64,000 nt of DNA from Calothrix sp. PCC 6303 (GTDB lineage Bacteria; Cyanobacteriota; Cyanobacteriia; Cyanobacteriales; Nostocaceae): assembly GCF_000317435.1 (NCBI RefSeq), contig NC_019751.1, positions 2,604,001 through 2,668,000 of the forward strand, given 5' to 3'. Shown piece after piece: positions 43,584 to 51,511 of this stretch; within the stretch, counting starts at the first letter, position 1, and every line of letters begins with the position of its first letter. The notes beneath the pieces were generated by a model. It had not been told where the DNA came from and made no database searches. It worked only from the letters and a program-made list of their open reading frames with translations. A program made the position numbers and the translations under genes.

Positions 43584-44303
43584 ATGGCGAGAATACATTT
43601 AATCGATGGCGAAAAAGGTGGTGTGGGTAAGTCGCTGTTTGCTCGTGTAATGGTGCAGTATGCGATCGCTAAAAAGCTCGAACATGCTTTAGTTGATACG
43701 GATATTACTAACCAAGATGTTAAAAGGTTTTATGACTATGCGATTGATGCCGAATTTAGCGAAGCTGTAAATAAAGGGGATAGAGCAGATATCATCTTTG
43801 AATTAGCCAGGAAACAACCCGTTATTGTGAATTTACCTGCCAACGTATTTCCAAGAGTCAATAACTGGATAAGTAGAGGACGCTTGTTAGAAGTCGCAGA
43901 TAAATATGGTGTGGATATTTGTAAGTGGTTTGTTTGTGATGGGGGTTTTGAATCTATCGATTTGCTTTATCAATCGATGAATTTGTATAAAGATAAGATG
44001 CTCCATGTCTTGGTTAGGAATTTGGCTAAAACCGACGATTGGAGTTTTCTAGAAGATGATATTAACTACCAAGAGTTCAAGAATAAACACAAAAATACTC
44101 TCAAAATAATTGACTTCCCGTTACTCTATCCGGGAGACAGATATTTCATCGATTCTAAGAAATTCCGATTTGATGCGCCAGAAATTGAAGAAACAATGCC
44201 CATAATGTCCCAGCAACGACTATCGACATTTTTAGAAGAATCAAATTGTGCGATTGAAAATACTCAATTGTGGGCAAAGGATAAGCAAGCAAAGAAAAAA
44301 TAA
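43584..44303 (+). CDS. ParA/MobD-like ATPase
   Basis: 239 aa. Deviant Walker A GEKGGVGKS (residues about 9-17) with the signature lysine of ParA/MinD proteins, followed by LVDTDITNQDVKRFYD. The later switch motif of true ParA is hard to see, and the sequence resembles MobD/TraL-type ATPases of conjugative plasmids (RIHLIDGEKGGVGKSLFARV). It lies 5 nt after the ParM-partner gene, so the operon carries both actin-type and ParA-type ATPases. A role in positioning or in transfer are both possible. Confidence 0.78.
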   Translation: MARIHLIDGEKGGVGKSLFARVMVQYAIAKKLEHALVDTDITNQDVKRFYDYAIDAEFSEAVNKGDRADIIFELARKQPVIVNLPANVFPRVNNWISRGRLLEVADKYGVDICKWFVCDGGFESIDLLYQSMNLYKDKMLHVLVRNLAKTDDWSFLEDDINYQEFKNKHKNTLKIIDFPLLYPGDRYFIDSKKFRFDAPEIEETMPIMSQQRLSTFLEESNCAIENTQLWAKDKQAKKK

Positions 44304-44340
44304 CTTTTGAAATCATCAATAGATAAAAAAGGGTAGTTTT

Positions 44341-44499
44341 ATGAAGTATAAACTTCAACCTTTATATTTGACGGATCAATCTTTTAATGGGAATGTGATA
44401 ACCAGTGATGAAGAGAAATATATGGGGAGACTATATATTCTTGCTACAGAAGATGGTAAATTGCTTAATCTTGGTTATTTGATGCTCAAATCAATTTAA
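44341..44499 (+). CDS. Small hypothetical protein, 52 aa
   Basis: ATG-started, intact frame beginning MKYKLQPLYLTDQSFNG and ending LMLKSI. Located 37 bp after the ParA/MobD-like gene and 11 bp before the next, in the same direction. No family recognised. Confidence 0.5.
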   Translation: MKYKLQPLYLTDQSFNGNVITSDEEKYMGRLYILATEDGKLLNLGYLMLKSI

Positions 44500-44510
44500 C
44501 TGAAAGAGTT

Positions 44511-44813
44511 ATGAATGAGTACGAAAGTCAAAAAACTAACGAATTTGTATTTGTACCTTTTGGAACTGTGACTGTATATGCAGAAGAAAATTATTTTGTG
44601 TTGCGTGACTCTGAAGATGAACATACGATCTTCACTGCAACCTTCGATACTGATGTTATTCATGGGTTGAATGATATTGATGCTCTCAAGATTGAGATGA
44701 TTTTGAGTCAATTAGAGACGGAAGATTATCGACGAATTAGAAATAGCGAACAAGAAATAGAAGTTGATAAAACCGAAATTAAGCAACAAACAGGAATGGA
44801 ATATGGTACATAG
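44511..44813 (+). CDS. Hypothetical acidic protein, 100 aa
   Basis: Beta-rich first half (FVFVPFGTVTVYAEENYFVL, HTIFTATFDTDVIHGL), acidic helical end. Overlaps the next gene by 11 nt if that starts at 44803. Part of the partition-operon tail. Not recognised. Confidence 0.55.
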   Translation: MNEYESQKTNEFVFVPFGTVTVYAEENYFVLRDSEDEHTIFTATFDTDVIHGLNDIDALKIEMILSQLETEDYRRIRNSEQEIEVDKTEIKQQTGMEYGT

Positions 44814-45468
44814 TTTGCGACAAGTGAAAAACGAAAGTTATTTGAATCGCTTACTGGAAGGAAAAGATGCAGATTTTCAAAGACGGGTTTTAGCAGTAGC
44901 AGTCGAACATGGTCTATCGACGAGTGACCCATTATTCCTGATTATGCTGGCAACTGGTCAACTTCAGGTGTTGTTGGAGGATAAACCTAACGAGCTAGAT
45001 AACCTATTTAAACGCTGGTCAGAAGCAATTTACGACCACTTGGAGAAGGCAAAACGTACTGCTGTAAGTGGTCAGGAGGTGGAAATCCGCAAGATGGTTG
45101 ACCGATTAATTCAACATTGCGAGTCAAAAGAGCGCAGTCGTCTGGGGGTAATGTTACCAGCGATGGGATTGTTAGTGGTTGCGATCGCATTTGGTGTTTT
45201 GGCTGGATTATCCGTTCCTGTTTGGTTAGATGGGGGATATGTAAAAGCGAAACCGAAGTTACTGACAGTTGCGGAGGTGGAAAACTTGCGGTGGTTAAAA
45301 AGCGATCGCGGGAAGTTAGCGTGGAATATTCTGACTTGGAATTCTGAGAGTTTGAGCAATTTAAACTGTACCAAAAATTCGGAACAAAGGGCTGTAGTGA
45401 CCAAAGAGAAAAGACAACATATTACTGGTCAAAGTGATTATTGCTTATTGCGAGTTAAACCACCTTAA
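44803..45468 (+). CDS. Membrane protein at the end of the partition operon
   Basis: 221 aa from ATG 44803, with AGGAATGGA upstream; an upstream in-frame start at 44764 is less likely. Helical cytoplasmic N-terminus (DFQRRVLAVAVEHGLSTSDP, LFLIMLATGQLQVLL), one hydrophobic span (about 115-138, LGVMLPAMGLLVVAIAFGVL) and a C-terminal domain with two cysteines. The family looks typical of cyanobacterial plasmids, but I assign no function. Followed by long purine/pyrimidine repeats. Confidence 0.6.
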   Translation: MVHSLRQVKNESYLNRLLEGKDADFQRRVLAVAVEHGLSTSDPLFLIMLATGQLQVLLEDKPNELDNLFKRWSEAIYDHLEKAKRTAVSGQEVEIRKMVDRLIQHCESKERSRLGVMLPAMGLLVVAIAFGVLAGLSVPVWLDGGYVKAKPKLLTVAEVENLRWLKSDRGKLAWNILTWNSESLSNLNCTKNSEQRAVVTKEKRQHITGQSDYCLLRVKPP

Positions 45469-45477
45469 TAAAGGAGG

Positions 45478-45612
45478 GAAGGAGTGCAGGAGTGAGAGAG
45501 CGAGGAAAATAAGAAGCAACAGCAACTTATATTTTTAATTTCCTTCCTCTCTCACTCCCAATTCCCAATTCCCAATTTCCTCCCTCACTCTCTCTCTCCC
45601 CATCTCTCCCTC
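45478..45612. repeat. Purine-rich/pyrimidine-rich hairpin with CCCAATT tandem repeats
   Basis: GGAGGGAAGGAGTGCAGGAG and GAGAGAGCGAGG (45473-45507) against CTTCCTCTCTCACTCC (45543-45558), then CCCAATT repeated about three times in tandem, a heptamer of the kind known as short tandemly repeated sequences in Nostoc-type genomes, then further CT-rich DNA. Confidence 0.65.
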
Positions 45613-45639
45613 CCAATTCAATCTTGGAGAAAAAATGAA

Positions 45640-46422
45640 ATGACAGAAATCAATTTTGATAGCCACTCCAACAGCTACAACACTGTGATAGAAACGGAAA
45701 ATAATTCACTCGTAAAATTTCAACAATCCGACTCTCAAAATATGGATAAAATTCGTGTGGTTCTTATTGAAGACCATGAACTTTCTCTTATCGGCATTAG
45801 AACAATACTCAAGCGAGATGACAACATTTTAATTGTGGGAGAAGCAACTAATGGAACAGATGGATTACATCTATTAAATAAATTACAACCTGATATTGCC
45901 ATTATCGATATTGGTTTACCCGATAAAGATGGAATTCAAATAACGCAGGAAATTAAACAAAGTCATCCAGAAATAAAAGTTATCATTTTAACTCTACGTG
46001 ATAGTAAAGAAACCGTATTAACAGCATTTGCTGCGGGTGTAAATTCTTACTGTATGAAGGATATTGGCTTCGAGAAACTTATCGAAGTTATACATCTGAC
46101 CTATTGTGGTCACACTTGGATTGACCCTGCGATCGCACATTTTTTACTCGAACAAGTCAAGAAAAATTTCGATAGATATAACTCCCATTACTCGGATAAT
46201 TATCTTGATGAAGAAATGGAAGATTTATACACGTTAACTGAGAGGGAATTAGAGATATTGCAGTTGATTGTTGATGGGAATAGGAATGCATCAATTGCAA
46301 CAAAATTGTATATCACTCTGGGAACTGTGAAAGCCCATGTTCGGAATATTCTCATTAAAGTTGGTGCAGAAGACCGTACCCAAGCTGCGGTTCATGCTTT
46401 GCGTTACGGTTTGTTGAATTAA
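45640..46422 (+). CDS. NarL/LuxR-type response regulator
   Basis: 260 aa; GGAG lies 13 nt before ATG 45640. The receiver domain begins after a 36-residue leader: VVLIED45HELSL acidic pocket, phospho-acceptor D90 in IAIID90IGLPDKDG, and VIILTLRDS. The C-terminal LuxR HTH is clear (LTERELEILQLIVDGNRNAS, KLYITLGTVKAHVRNILIKV). An internal ATG at 45742 (MDKIRVVLIED) is another possible start. No partner histidine kinase is nearby. It may tie element genes to a host signal. Confidence 0.88.
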   Translation: MTEINFDSHSNSYNTVIETENNSLVKFQQSDSQNMDKIRVVLIEDHELSLIGIRTILKRDDNILIVGEATNGTDGLHLLNKLQPDIAIIDIGLPDKDGIQITQEIKQSHPEIKVIILTLRDSKETVLTAFAAGVNSYCMKDIGFEKLIEVIHLTYCGHTWIDPAIAHFLLEQVKKNFDRYNSHYSDNYLDEEMEDLYTLTERELEILQLIVDGNRNASIATKLYITLGTVKAHVRNILIKVGAEDRTQAAVHALRYGLLN

Positions 46423-46586
46423 TCCGCATAGCCTGACGTGAGTGCGAACCTAGAACTATTAGAATTGGCTATAAAGCTTATTAGGTATGGATTTCATGTT
46501 GCGAACCTGAGTTATTGCTTGAGTATTTGGTTAAGCGTCCGGTGAAATTCAATCCACGGGCAGTACATTATCAGAGGTAATGCACG

Positions 46587-47321
46587 ATGTCTAGTTTATC
46601 GGTTTTTGAATTTGAGTCAAAACAAGTTCGGTTTGTAGGGACTGAAGACTGCCCCGAATGGATAGCTCAAGACGTTTGCGATGTACTTGAAAACGGGCAG
46701 GCTTGGAATATTTTGCGAGATTACGACGAAGACGAAAAGGGTCTATATAGTATACAGACCCTTGGAGGGGAACAGCAAATGCTGACTGTGACTGAGCCTG
46801 GGCTTTATCGCTTGATTTTTAAGTCGCGCAAGCCCGTGGCAAAACGTTTTCAAAGATGGGTACTTCATGAAGTACTACCCAGCATTCGTAAGACAGGGAA
46901 ATATGAGATTCCGCAACCCCAAAACATTCTTCCACTTCCACCAACAGATATTCGTTTGGTTAATTTTGTGAACGCGCTCTCTGTGATTGGTATTGATACG
47001 ACTAATCCAAGAATTAATCAAGCGGTTCAAGATTTAGTAAGCAATCAAATATTTGGGATACAACCACAATTATCTGCACAAACAGAACGCTGGCAAGGAG
47101 TAGCAGAGATAGCTGAATCAATTGGTTACAGCCATATTCCACGCGATTTAAGCTTACGCACTCAGCTAGGTAAATTTGTGTCGCGCTATGCCGAAACACA
47201 CCAGTTAGTTCGCAAACAGGAAAGACGTTTGTGCAATGGTACGATGCGAGATATTTGGTTGTACCTTGTAACGGAGCAGTTGAAAAATTTGATAGAAACT
47301 TGGTGTCGAAATTGCGGATAA
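46587..47321 (+). CDS. BRO-N family antirepressor-like protein
   Basis: 244 aa. The N-terminal BRO domain is plain: FEFESKQVRFVGTEDCPEWI, AQDVCDVLENGQAWN, MLTVTEPGLYRLIFKSRKPV and AKRFQRWVLHEVLPSIRKTG. The C-terminal part (after about 120) is a different helical domain. BRO proteins are found in phages and mobile elements, where they counter a repressor. It is followed by a strong terminator. It may regulate element induction. Confidence 0.85.
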   Translation: MSSLSVFEFESKQVRFVGTEDCPEWIAQDVCDVLENGQAWNILRDYDEDEKGLYSIQTLGGEQQMLTVTEPGLYRLIFKSRKPVAKRFQRWVLHEVLPSIRKTGKYEIPQPQNILPLPPTDIRLVNFVNALSVIGIDTTNPRINQAVQDLVSNQIFGIQPQLSAQTERWQGVAEIAESIGYSHIPRDLSLRTQLGKFVSRYAETHQLVRKQERRLCNGTMRDIWLYLVTEQLKNLIETWCRNCG

Positions 47322-47373
47322 AAACTACTAACTGCAAGCCGATAAGAAAACGTGCTAATTGCCTTAAGATGAT

Positions 47374-47406
47374 AAAAACCCCTACTTATCACAACTAGGG
47401 GTTTTT
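47374..47406 (+). terminator. Intrinsic terminator after the BRO gene
   Basis: AAAAACCCCTA (47374-47384) pairs with TAGGGGTTTTT (47396-47406) around an 11-nt loop and runs into further T residues. Confidence 0.9.
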
Positions 47407-47713
47407 TATCACTCAGTAACAATATAAAGCTTGTGGATAAAGGATTTGATGCTGCAAACCTGAGATGATGATGGGCGAACGAATTATGTCGCGCAAGCTT
47501 CGCGCTCCGTCCTAACATCCCTAATAAGTGCGTTCCTAATAGCCGTAACTACGGAATTTATCGCAAACATCCAGTTAAAAAAGTTGCACAGTAAACCCTT
47601 ACATTCGTGATTTGCCGCAACTATCCTTAGAAGTAACAAGCGAGGTAATAGCCCCGTAGAAGTCGATGCATTAGTAGTGCTAAACAATATCTAATAATAA
47701 AATAATACATAAA
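47407..47713. other. Non-coding stretch between BRO gene and biosynthetic operon
   Basis: Contains a repeat fragment (GTCGCGCAAGCTTCGC near 47488) like that ending the NACHT remnant. Short frames such as SRNYGIYRKHPVKKV (about 47545-47590) may be decayed coding, but I cannot assign them. No promoter is certain. Confidence 0.4.
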
Positions 47714-48670
47714 ATGAAAAATAGCACTTACCAGTGGGAAAAGCCACTGGTTAACCCTAAAATACTCAAGGAATTACATACTAATGTCAGCCACAGTCAT
47801 AACTGGCGCATATTGATATTTCTCACTTTGTACGTTGTAGCTGCTGATGCTGCTTTTTTACTATCCCAAACAATTACAAGTAATTGGTACTACCTTGCTT
47901 GTTTACCCTTGTATGTAGTGGCAGCAGCTTCATTACATGGCATTAGTTTATTTACCCACGAGGGAGTGCATGGAGTTCTTCACCAAAACCCCCATTGGAA
48001 TCGCATTATTAGTATTATTTGTGCTTTACCTGTTGGACAAAATTACTCAGCTTATAAAGTTTTACATCTCCAACATCATCAACATCTGGGCTTAAAAGGC
48101 GACCCAGACCATTACAGTAATTATACGAAGTGGAATTGGTTGCAATTTTTAATGCACTGGGGACGCTTAATTATTGGTTATCCAGTTTATTTAGTTGTAA
48201 TTCCAATTTTAGGATTTCGTCAAGGCAATGCCGCAGACAAGATTTGGATTGTGATTGAAGTTGTATTGTTGGGAATTGTGACTACAGCATTAATTCTTTC
48301 TCCGATTGAGAGGGATTTACTTATTTCTGGCTGGTTAATACCAATGATGTTTATTAATACAATGGTAAATATTCGTGGTATGAGTCAGCATACGTTGTTA
48401 GAACATGAATTCGACCCAATTCTCGGCACGCGAACGATTACAACCAATGCAGTAACACGTTTTTTTATGTGTAACGAGAATTATCATCTCGAACATCATT
48501 TATACCCTGGTGTACCCTGGTATAATTTACCGAAATTGCATCAAGAACTCAAGGATGAACTCATCTCACTTCAGGCACCATTCATTCCTTCATATCTATC
48601 ATTTGTATGCGATTTTGTTCTCGCTAGCTTCAGGAAATCCCCTGTTGGAAGTGTTGTTATAAAAAAATAG
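47714..48670 (+). CDS. Fatty acid desaturase-like membrane di-iron enzyme
   Basis: 318 aa. Three histidine boxes: HEGVH (about 80-84), HLQHHQH (about 115-121) and ENYHLEHHLYP (near 256), the iron ligands of membrane desaturases and hydroxylases. About four membrane spans surround them (LIFLTLYVVAADAAFLL, YYLACLPLYVVAAASLHG). The reaction could be desaturation or hydroxylation of a lipid or of a small product. It opens a four-gene operon with three unrelated enzyme types, which suggests a dedicated pathway and not housekeeping membrane lipid desaturation. The substrate cannot be told. Confidence 0.85.
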   Translation: MKNSTYQWEKPLVNPKILKELHTNVSHSHNWRILIFLTLYVVAADAAFLLSQTITSNWYYLACLPLYVVAAASLHGISLFTHEGVHGVLHQNPHWNRIISIICALPVGQNYSAYKVLHLQHHQHLGLKGDPDHYSNYTKWNWLQFLMHWGRLIIGYPVYLVVIPILGFRQGNAADKIWIVIEVVLLGIVTTALILSPIERDLLISGWLIPMMFINTMVNIRGMSQHTLLEHEFDPILGTRTITTNAVTRFFMCNENYHLEHHLYPGVPWYNLPKLHQELKDELISLQAPFIPSYLSFVCDFVLASFRKSPVGSVVIKK

Positions 48671-48701
48671 CTTTATCTAAAAAAAATTGAATATATATAT
48701 T

Positions 48702-49439
48702 ATGCAAATATTGAAACCAAAGCAAATTGCGAACGCAAAAACACCAGAATTATCTTGGGCAGAATTAATAGAATTACCAACTTTAGAAATGGCTGTGGCA
48801 CAAGTGGCGACAACTTATAATTTTTGCCAGCATCCCTACTTTATCTGGAGCGATGATTCCGTAACTAAGCGCGATGATTTTCTGAACAGCCAATTACCAT
48901 TTCGCTATGCAGTAGAGTTCTTTCCCCAAGCATTAGCTGCCGTTCTCGCACGCATTCCCACCCTGGAAGCGCGACTATTAATATTTGCGAATATCGCCGA
49001 AGAACATGGCTACGGAAATACTCTACGTTCCCATAAATTTACCTTTCAGGAATATTTACAAGCTTTGGGAGCAAATGAAGTTGAGTTAAATACACCCTGT
49101 TCAACCTCAGTTTTGGCTTTCAACCAATCAATTTTATCTTTTTGTTTAACTCAAAGTCCCGAAGCCGGAGCCGCGATGTTAGGCATAATTGAATACTTGT
49201 ATGTGGGAATTAGTGCAAATATCGCCCGCATTATCAGCGAACGAAATTGGGCAATTCCTGGTAGCCAGTCCCATTACAAAAATCACGAAAAACTTGATAC
49301 CGAACATGCTAGAGATTTGTTGAACATGGCAAACCCAGCTTGGGGAGAAACAACAACGCGATCGCATGTTGCCCAAGCCCTTGTTCTCGGTGCTTACTAT
49401 TTTTGGAGACTTTACAGTGATTTATGCCCCACCCTCTGA
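48702..49439 (+). CDS. Heme-oxygenase-like (HDO-type) iron-dependent enzyme
   Basis: 245 aa from ATG 48702; a TTG at 48687 is less likely. All-helical, with LIFANIAEEHGYGN and HYKNHEKLDTEHARDLL, Glu/His spacings of the heme-oxygenase-like diiron oxidase fold (TenA/PqqC/CADD relatives). Members of this superfamily cleave, desaturate or N-oxygenate amino acids and fatty acids. The metal ligands are plausible but not proven. Its 3' end overlaps the next gene by 23 nt, so production of the two is linked. Confidence 0.72.
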   Translation: MQILKPKQIANAKTPELSWAELIELPTLEMAVAQVATTYNFCQHPYFIWSDDSVTKRDDFLNSQLPFRYAVEFFPQALAAVLARIPTLEARLLIFANIAEEHGYGNTLRSHKFTFQEYLQALGANEVELNTPCSTSVLAFNQSILSFCLTQSPEAGAAMLGIIEYLYVGISANIARIISERNWAIPGSQSHYKNHEKLDTEHARDLLNMANPAWGETTTRSHVAQALVLGAYYFWRLYSDLCPTL

Positions 49440-50496
49440 TATCGCATTTTCTCAAGTTCGTGAAGATCCAACTATCGAAATGCGAGTTATCAAGCAATTA
49501 GCTCAAACTCAAAACCATCCGTTACGATTGTTGCTAATTGCATCAGGAGGCTGTACGGTACTAAGTTTACTTTCGATTTCGGAAGTGGCAGAAATCGCAG
49601 CCGTTGACTTGAATCCGGCACAAATTCATTTAGTTGAATTACGACGACAAGCATTATTAAATTTACCAATCGCAGCCCAATTAGACTTAATTGGGGCAAA
49701 CAAAGCAACTTCTGAAGCCGAACGAATCAAGTTATATAAAAAGATTGCATCTAAACTACCAACTTCAACCAGAAATTACTGGGATGCACGGGAGCAGCAA
49801 ATCGCTTTTGGCATCAACCGAGTTGGTAAATTTGAACAATTATTTCGTGAATTGTCAGCAAGCTTTACTGAGATTGGTTTTGACCCACTCAACAAAACCC
49901 AAGAGGCAATTGAAAGTCCTCAATGGCGCTCACTTTTTGAGAATGTATTTGAACGTGATAAACTTGCAGTTATTTTTGGGGAGGCTGCTGTTAATTACTC
50001 GATGGATCGAAGCTTTGGTGAACATTTTGCGGATGTTTTTGCTCATTCACTCCAAAAATTTGTTTCCACAAAAAACTATTTCATCACACAAGTATGGTGC
50101 GATGCTTACACAGACGAAATTGATGGAGTTCCGCTTTACCTACAACCATTAGTCCAAACTTCGATTCGGCAACTTGGAACCGAGCGATTAAAATTGCATC
50201 AAGGCACTTTTGTCGAAAAAATGATCGAGTTGGGTGCTGATAAACCCTTTGACCTGATCCAATTTTCTAATATTTCCGACTGGATGCCGCCTCAAGACCT
50301 AGATAATATGCTACTTCAAGCAGTGCATGTTTTGAAACCCGGTGGTGCATTGATTGGCAGACGACTTAACGGCGACCATCATTTAGCATCACTGATGGCT
50401 GCACATATTTTCGTTGATGAAAATTTCAGCCGCGAACTTTTGGAGTCAGACAGTTCATTTTTCTATCGTGAAGTTGTCGTTGGGTGGAAAAGATAA
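49417..50496 (+). CDS. DUF3419/BtaA-like 3-amino-3-carboxypropyl transferase
   Basis: About 359 aa. Start GTG 49417 (IYAPPSDIAFSQVREDP follows) with GGAG 11 nt upstream; an in-frame ATG at 49366 would lie inside the previous gene. SAM-binding Rossmann signs: LLIASGGCTVLSLLS, AAVDLNPAQIHLVELRRQAL and the later LIQFSNISDWMPPQDL. The DUF3419 family includes BtaA, which moves the aminocarboxypropyl group of SAM to diacylglycerol to make homoserine lipid. Here a BtaB partner is missing, so the acceptor may be a different molecule. Its stop overlaps the next ATG (TAATG). Confidence 0.82.
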   Translation: MIYAPPSDIAFSQVREDPTIEMRVIKQLAQTQNHPLRLLLIASGGCTVLSLLSISEVAEIAAVDLNPAQIHLVELRRQALLNLPIAAQLDLIGANKATSEAERIKLYKKIASKLPTSTRNYWDAREQQIAFGINRVGKFEQLFRELSASFTEIGFDPLNKTQEAIESPQWRSLFENVFERDKLAVIFGEAAVNYSMDRSFGEHFADVFAHSLQKFVSTKNYFITQVWCDAYTDEIDGVPLYLQPLVQTSIRQLGTERLKLHQGTFVEKMIELGADKPFDLIQFSNISDWMPPQDLDNMLLQAVHVLKPGGALIGRRLNGDHHLASLMAAHIFVDENFSRELLESDSSFFYREVVVGWKR

Positions 50497-51299
50497 TGAG
50501 ATTTCACCGGATAACGAACCAAGAACGGCACTTGTATCAACCAGGAATTGTTGCCATCGAAAAAACTGCCACATATCCTTTAGGCGATGATTTTTTTCAA
50601 ATTGACCACGGCAGCGATTATTTTGCTTTTTTCGACCGTCTTGGTAAAGTTAATTATTATGCGATGTGCGATAACGAAAATATTGCGGCAGTTGGGGCTG
50701 GTGTATTGCGACAAATTCCCTACCAACAAGGCTCTTTCCCCAAAGAAGCCTGGTATCTTTGTGATTTAAAAGTTCATCCAAACTACCAAAAAAGACACTT
50801 ATCCCTAAGAATTCTTAGCCAAGCTATTTATGATGGAATTCGCGAATGTGCTAGTGGTTATCTGATTTCGATGAATCCTGGTGATGGTAGCACCAACCGT
50901 TTAGTACAAATTTTAGAAAGGTACTCATTAGTAAAATTTACAGCATCTAGCCAGTTAGGAATTTACAGCCTTGATGCCACAACAATGAATAGCATTGCCC
51001 CCTTAATCAAAGAATACCAAGGAGATATTTCTTACCTATCACTCCAAGGAATCAAAGACTTGCGATTGCTAAGTACGAATAATATATTGCCTCTTGCTCA
51101 TGTTCAATGGGCAGCAAATGCTCATAAAGGGATGTCGGAAGTGATACCAGGCTATACTCATATGTTCTGTATACCTAGTAGTGACGAATTTACGAGAATA
51201 CTCGCTCAGAAAGCGATTTTCCCTAACGCCACTGCAAGTATTGTTAGTCATGGGATGGATAATAGCGACTGGCGATTTATTTTAACCAGTGATATTTAA
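50496..51299 (+). CDS. GNAT-family N-acyltransferase
   Basis: 267 aa from ATG 50496, coupled to the previous stop. GNAT features: AWYLCDLKVHPNYQKRHLSL, RILSQAIYDGIRECASGYLISMNPGD, an acyl-CoA-binding loop of the Q/RxxxxR type replaced by YQKRHLSLR, and a C-terminal extension after about 170 that may select the acceptor. As last gene of the operon it may acylate the amino group added by the DUF3419 enzyme. That order of reactions is inference. Confidence 0.75.
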   Translation: MRFHRITNQERHLYQPGIVAIEKTATYPLGDDFFQIDHGSDYFAFFDRLGKVNYYAMCDNENIAAVGAGVLRQIPYQQGSFPKEAWYLCDLKVHPNYQKRHLSLRILSQAIYDGIRECASGYLISMNPGDGSTNRLVQILERYSLVKFTASSQLGIYSLDATTMNSIAPLIKEYQGDISYLSLQGIKDLRLLSTNNILPLAHVQWAANAHKGMSEVIPGYTHMFCIPSSDEFTRILAQKAIFPNATASIVSHGMDNSDWRFILTSDI

Positions 51300-51416
51300 T
51301 CGCTGAAGACTTACTTTTGCTACTGCGGAACAGGAAACTAAAAAATCGCTATAAAGCCCAGTCAGATTAGGTTTGTGCTGCGGAACTGGGCTAGCGATCG
51401 CAATAAAAGTTTCAAT

Positions 51417-51511
51417 TAAGTAATCGCGCAGAATTATTTACACACAAGGATCTAGTTTGGACAAGGGTTTCATGCCTTAATACTGTGTAATTAATTGTGT
51501 TTAACTACTTA
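51417..51511 (+). mobile_element. 95-bp MITE copy B (with TA duplication)
   Basis: About 90% identical to copy A at 4871-4965 and inverted to it. Ends TAAGTAATCGCGCAG and, on the other strand, TAAGTAGTTAAACAC. It was inserted exactly at the stop codon of the polymerase-like gene: the element's first TAA supplies the stop, and excision would still leave TAA. It is therefore a neutral insertion, unlike copy A. Confidence 0.85.
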
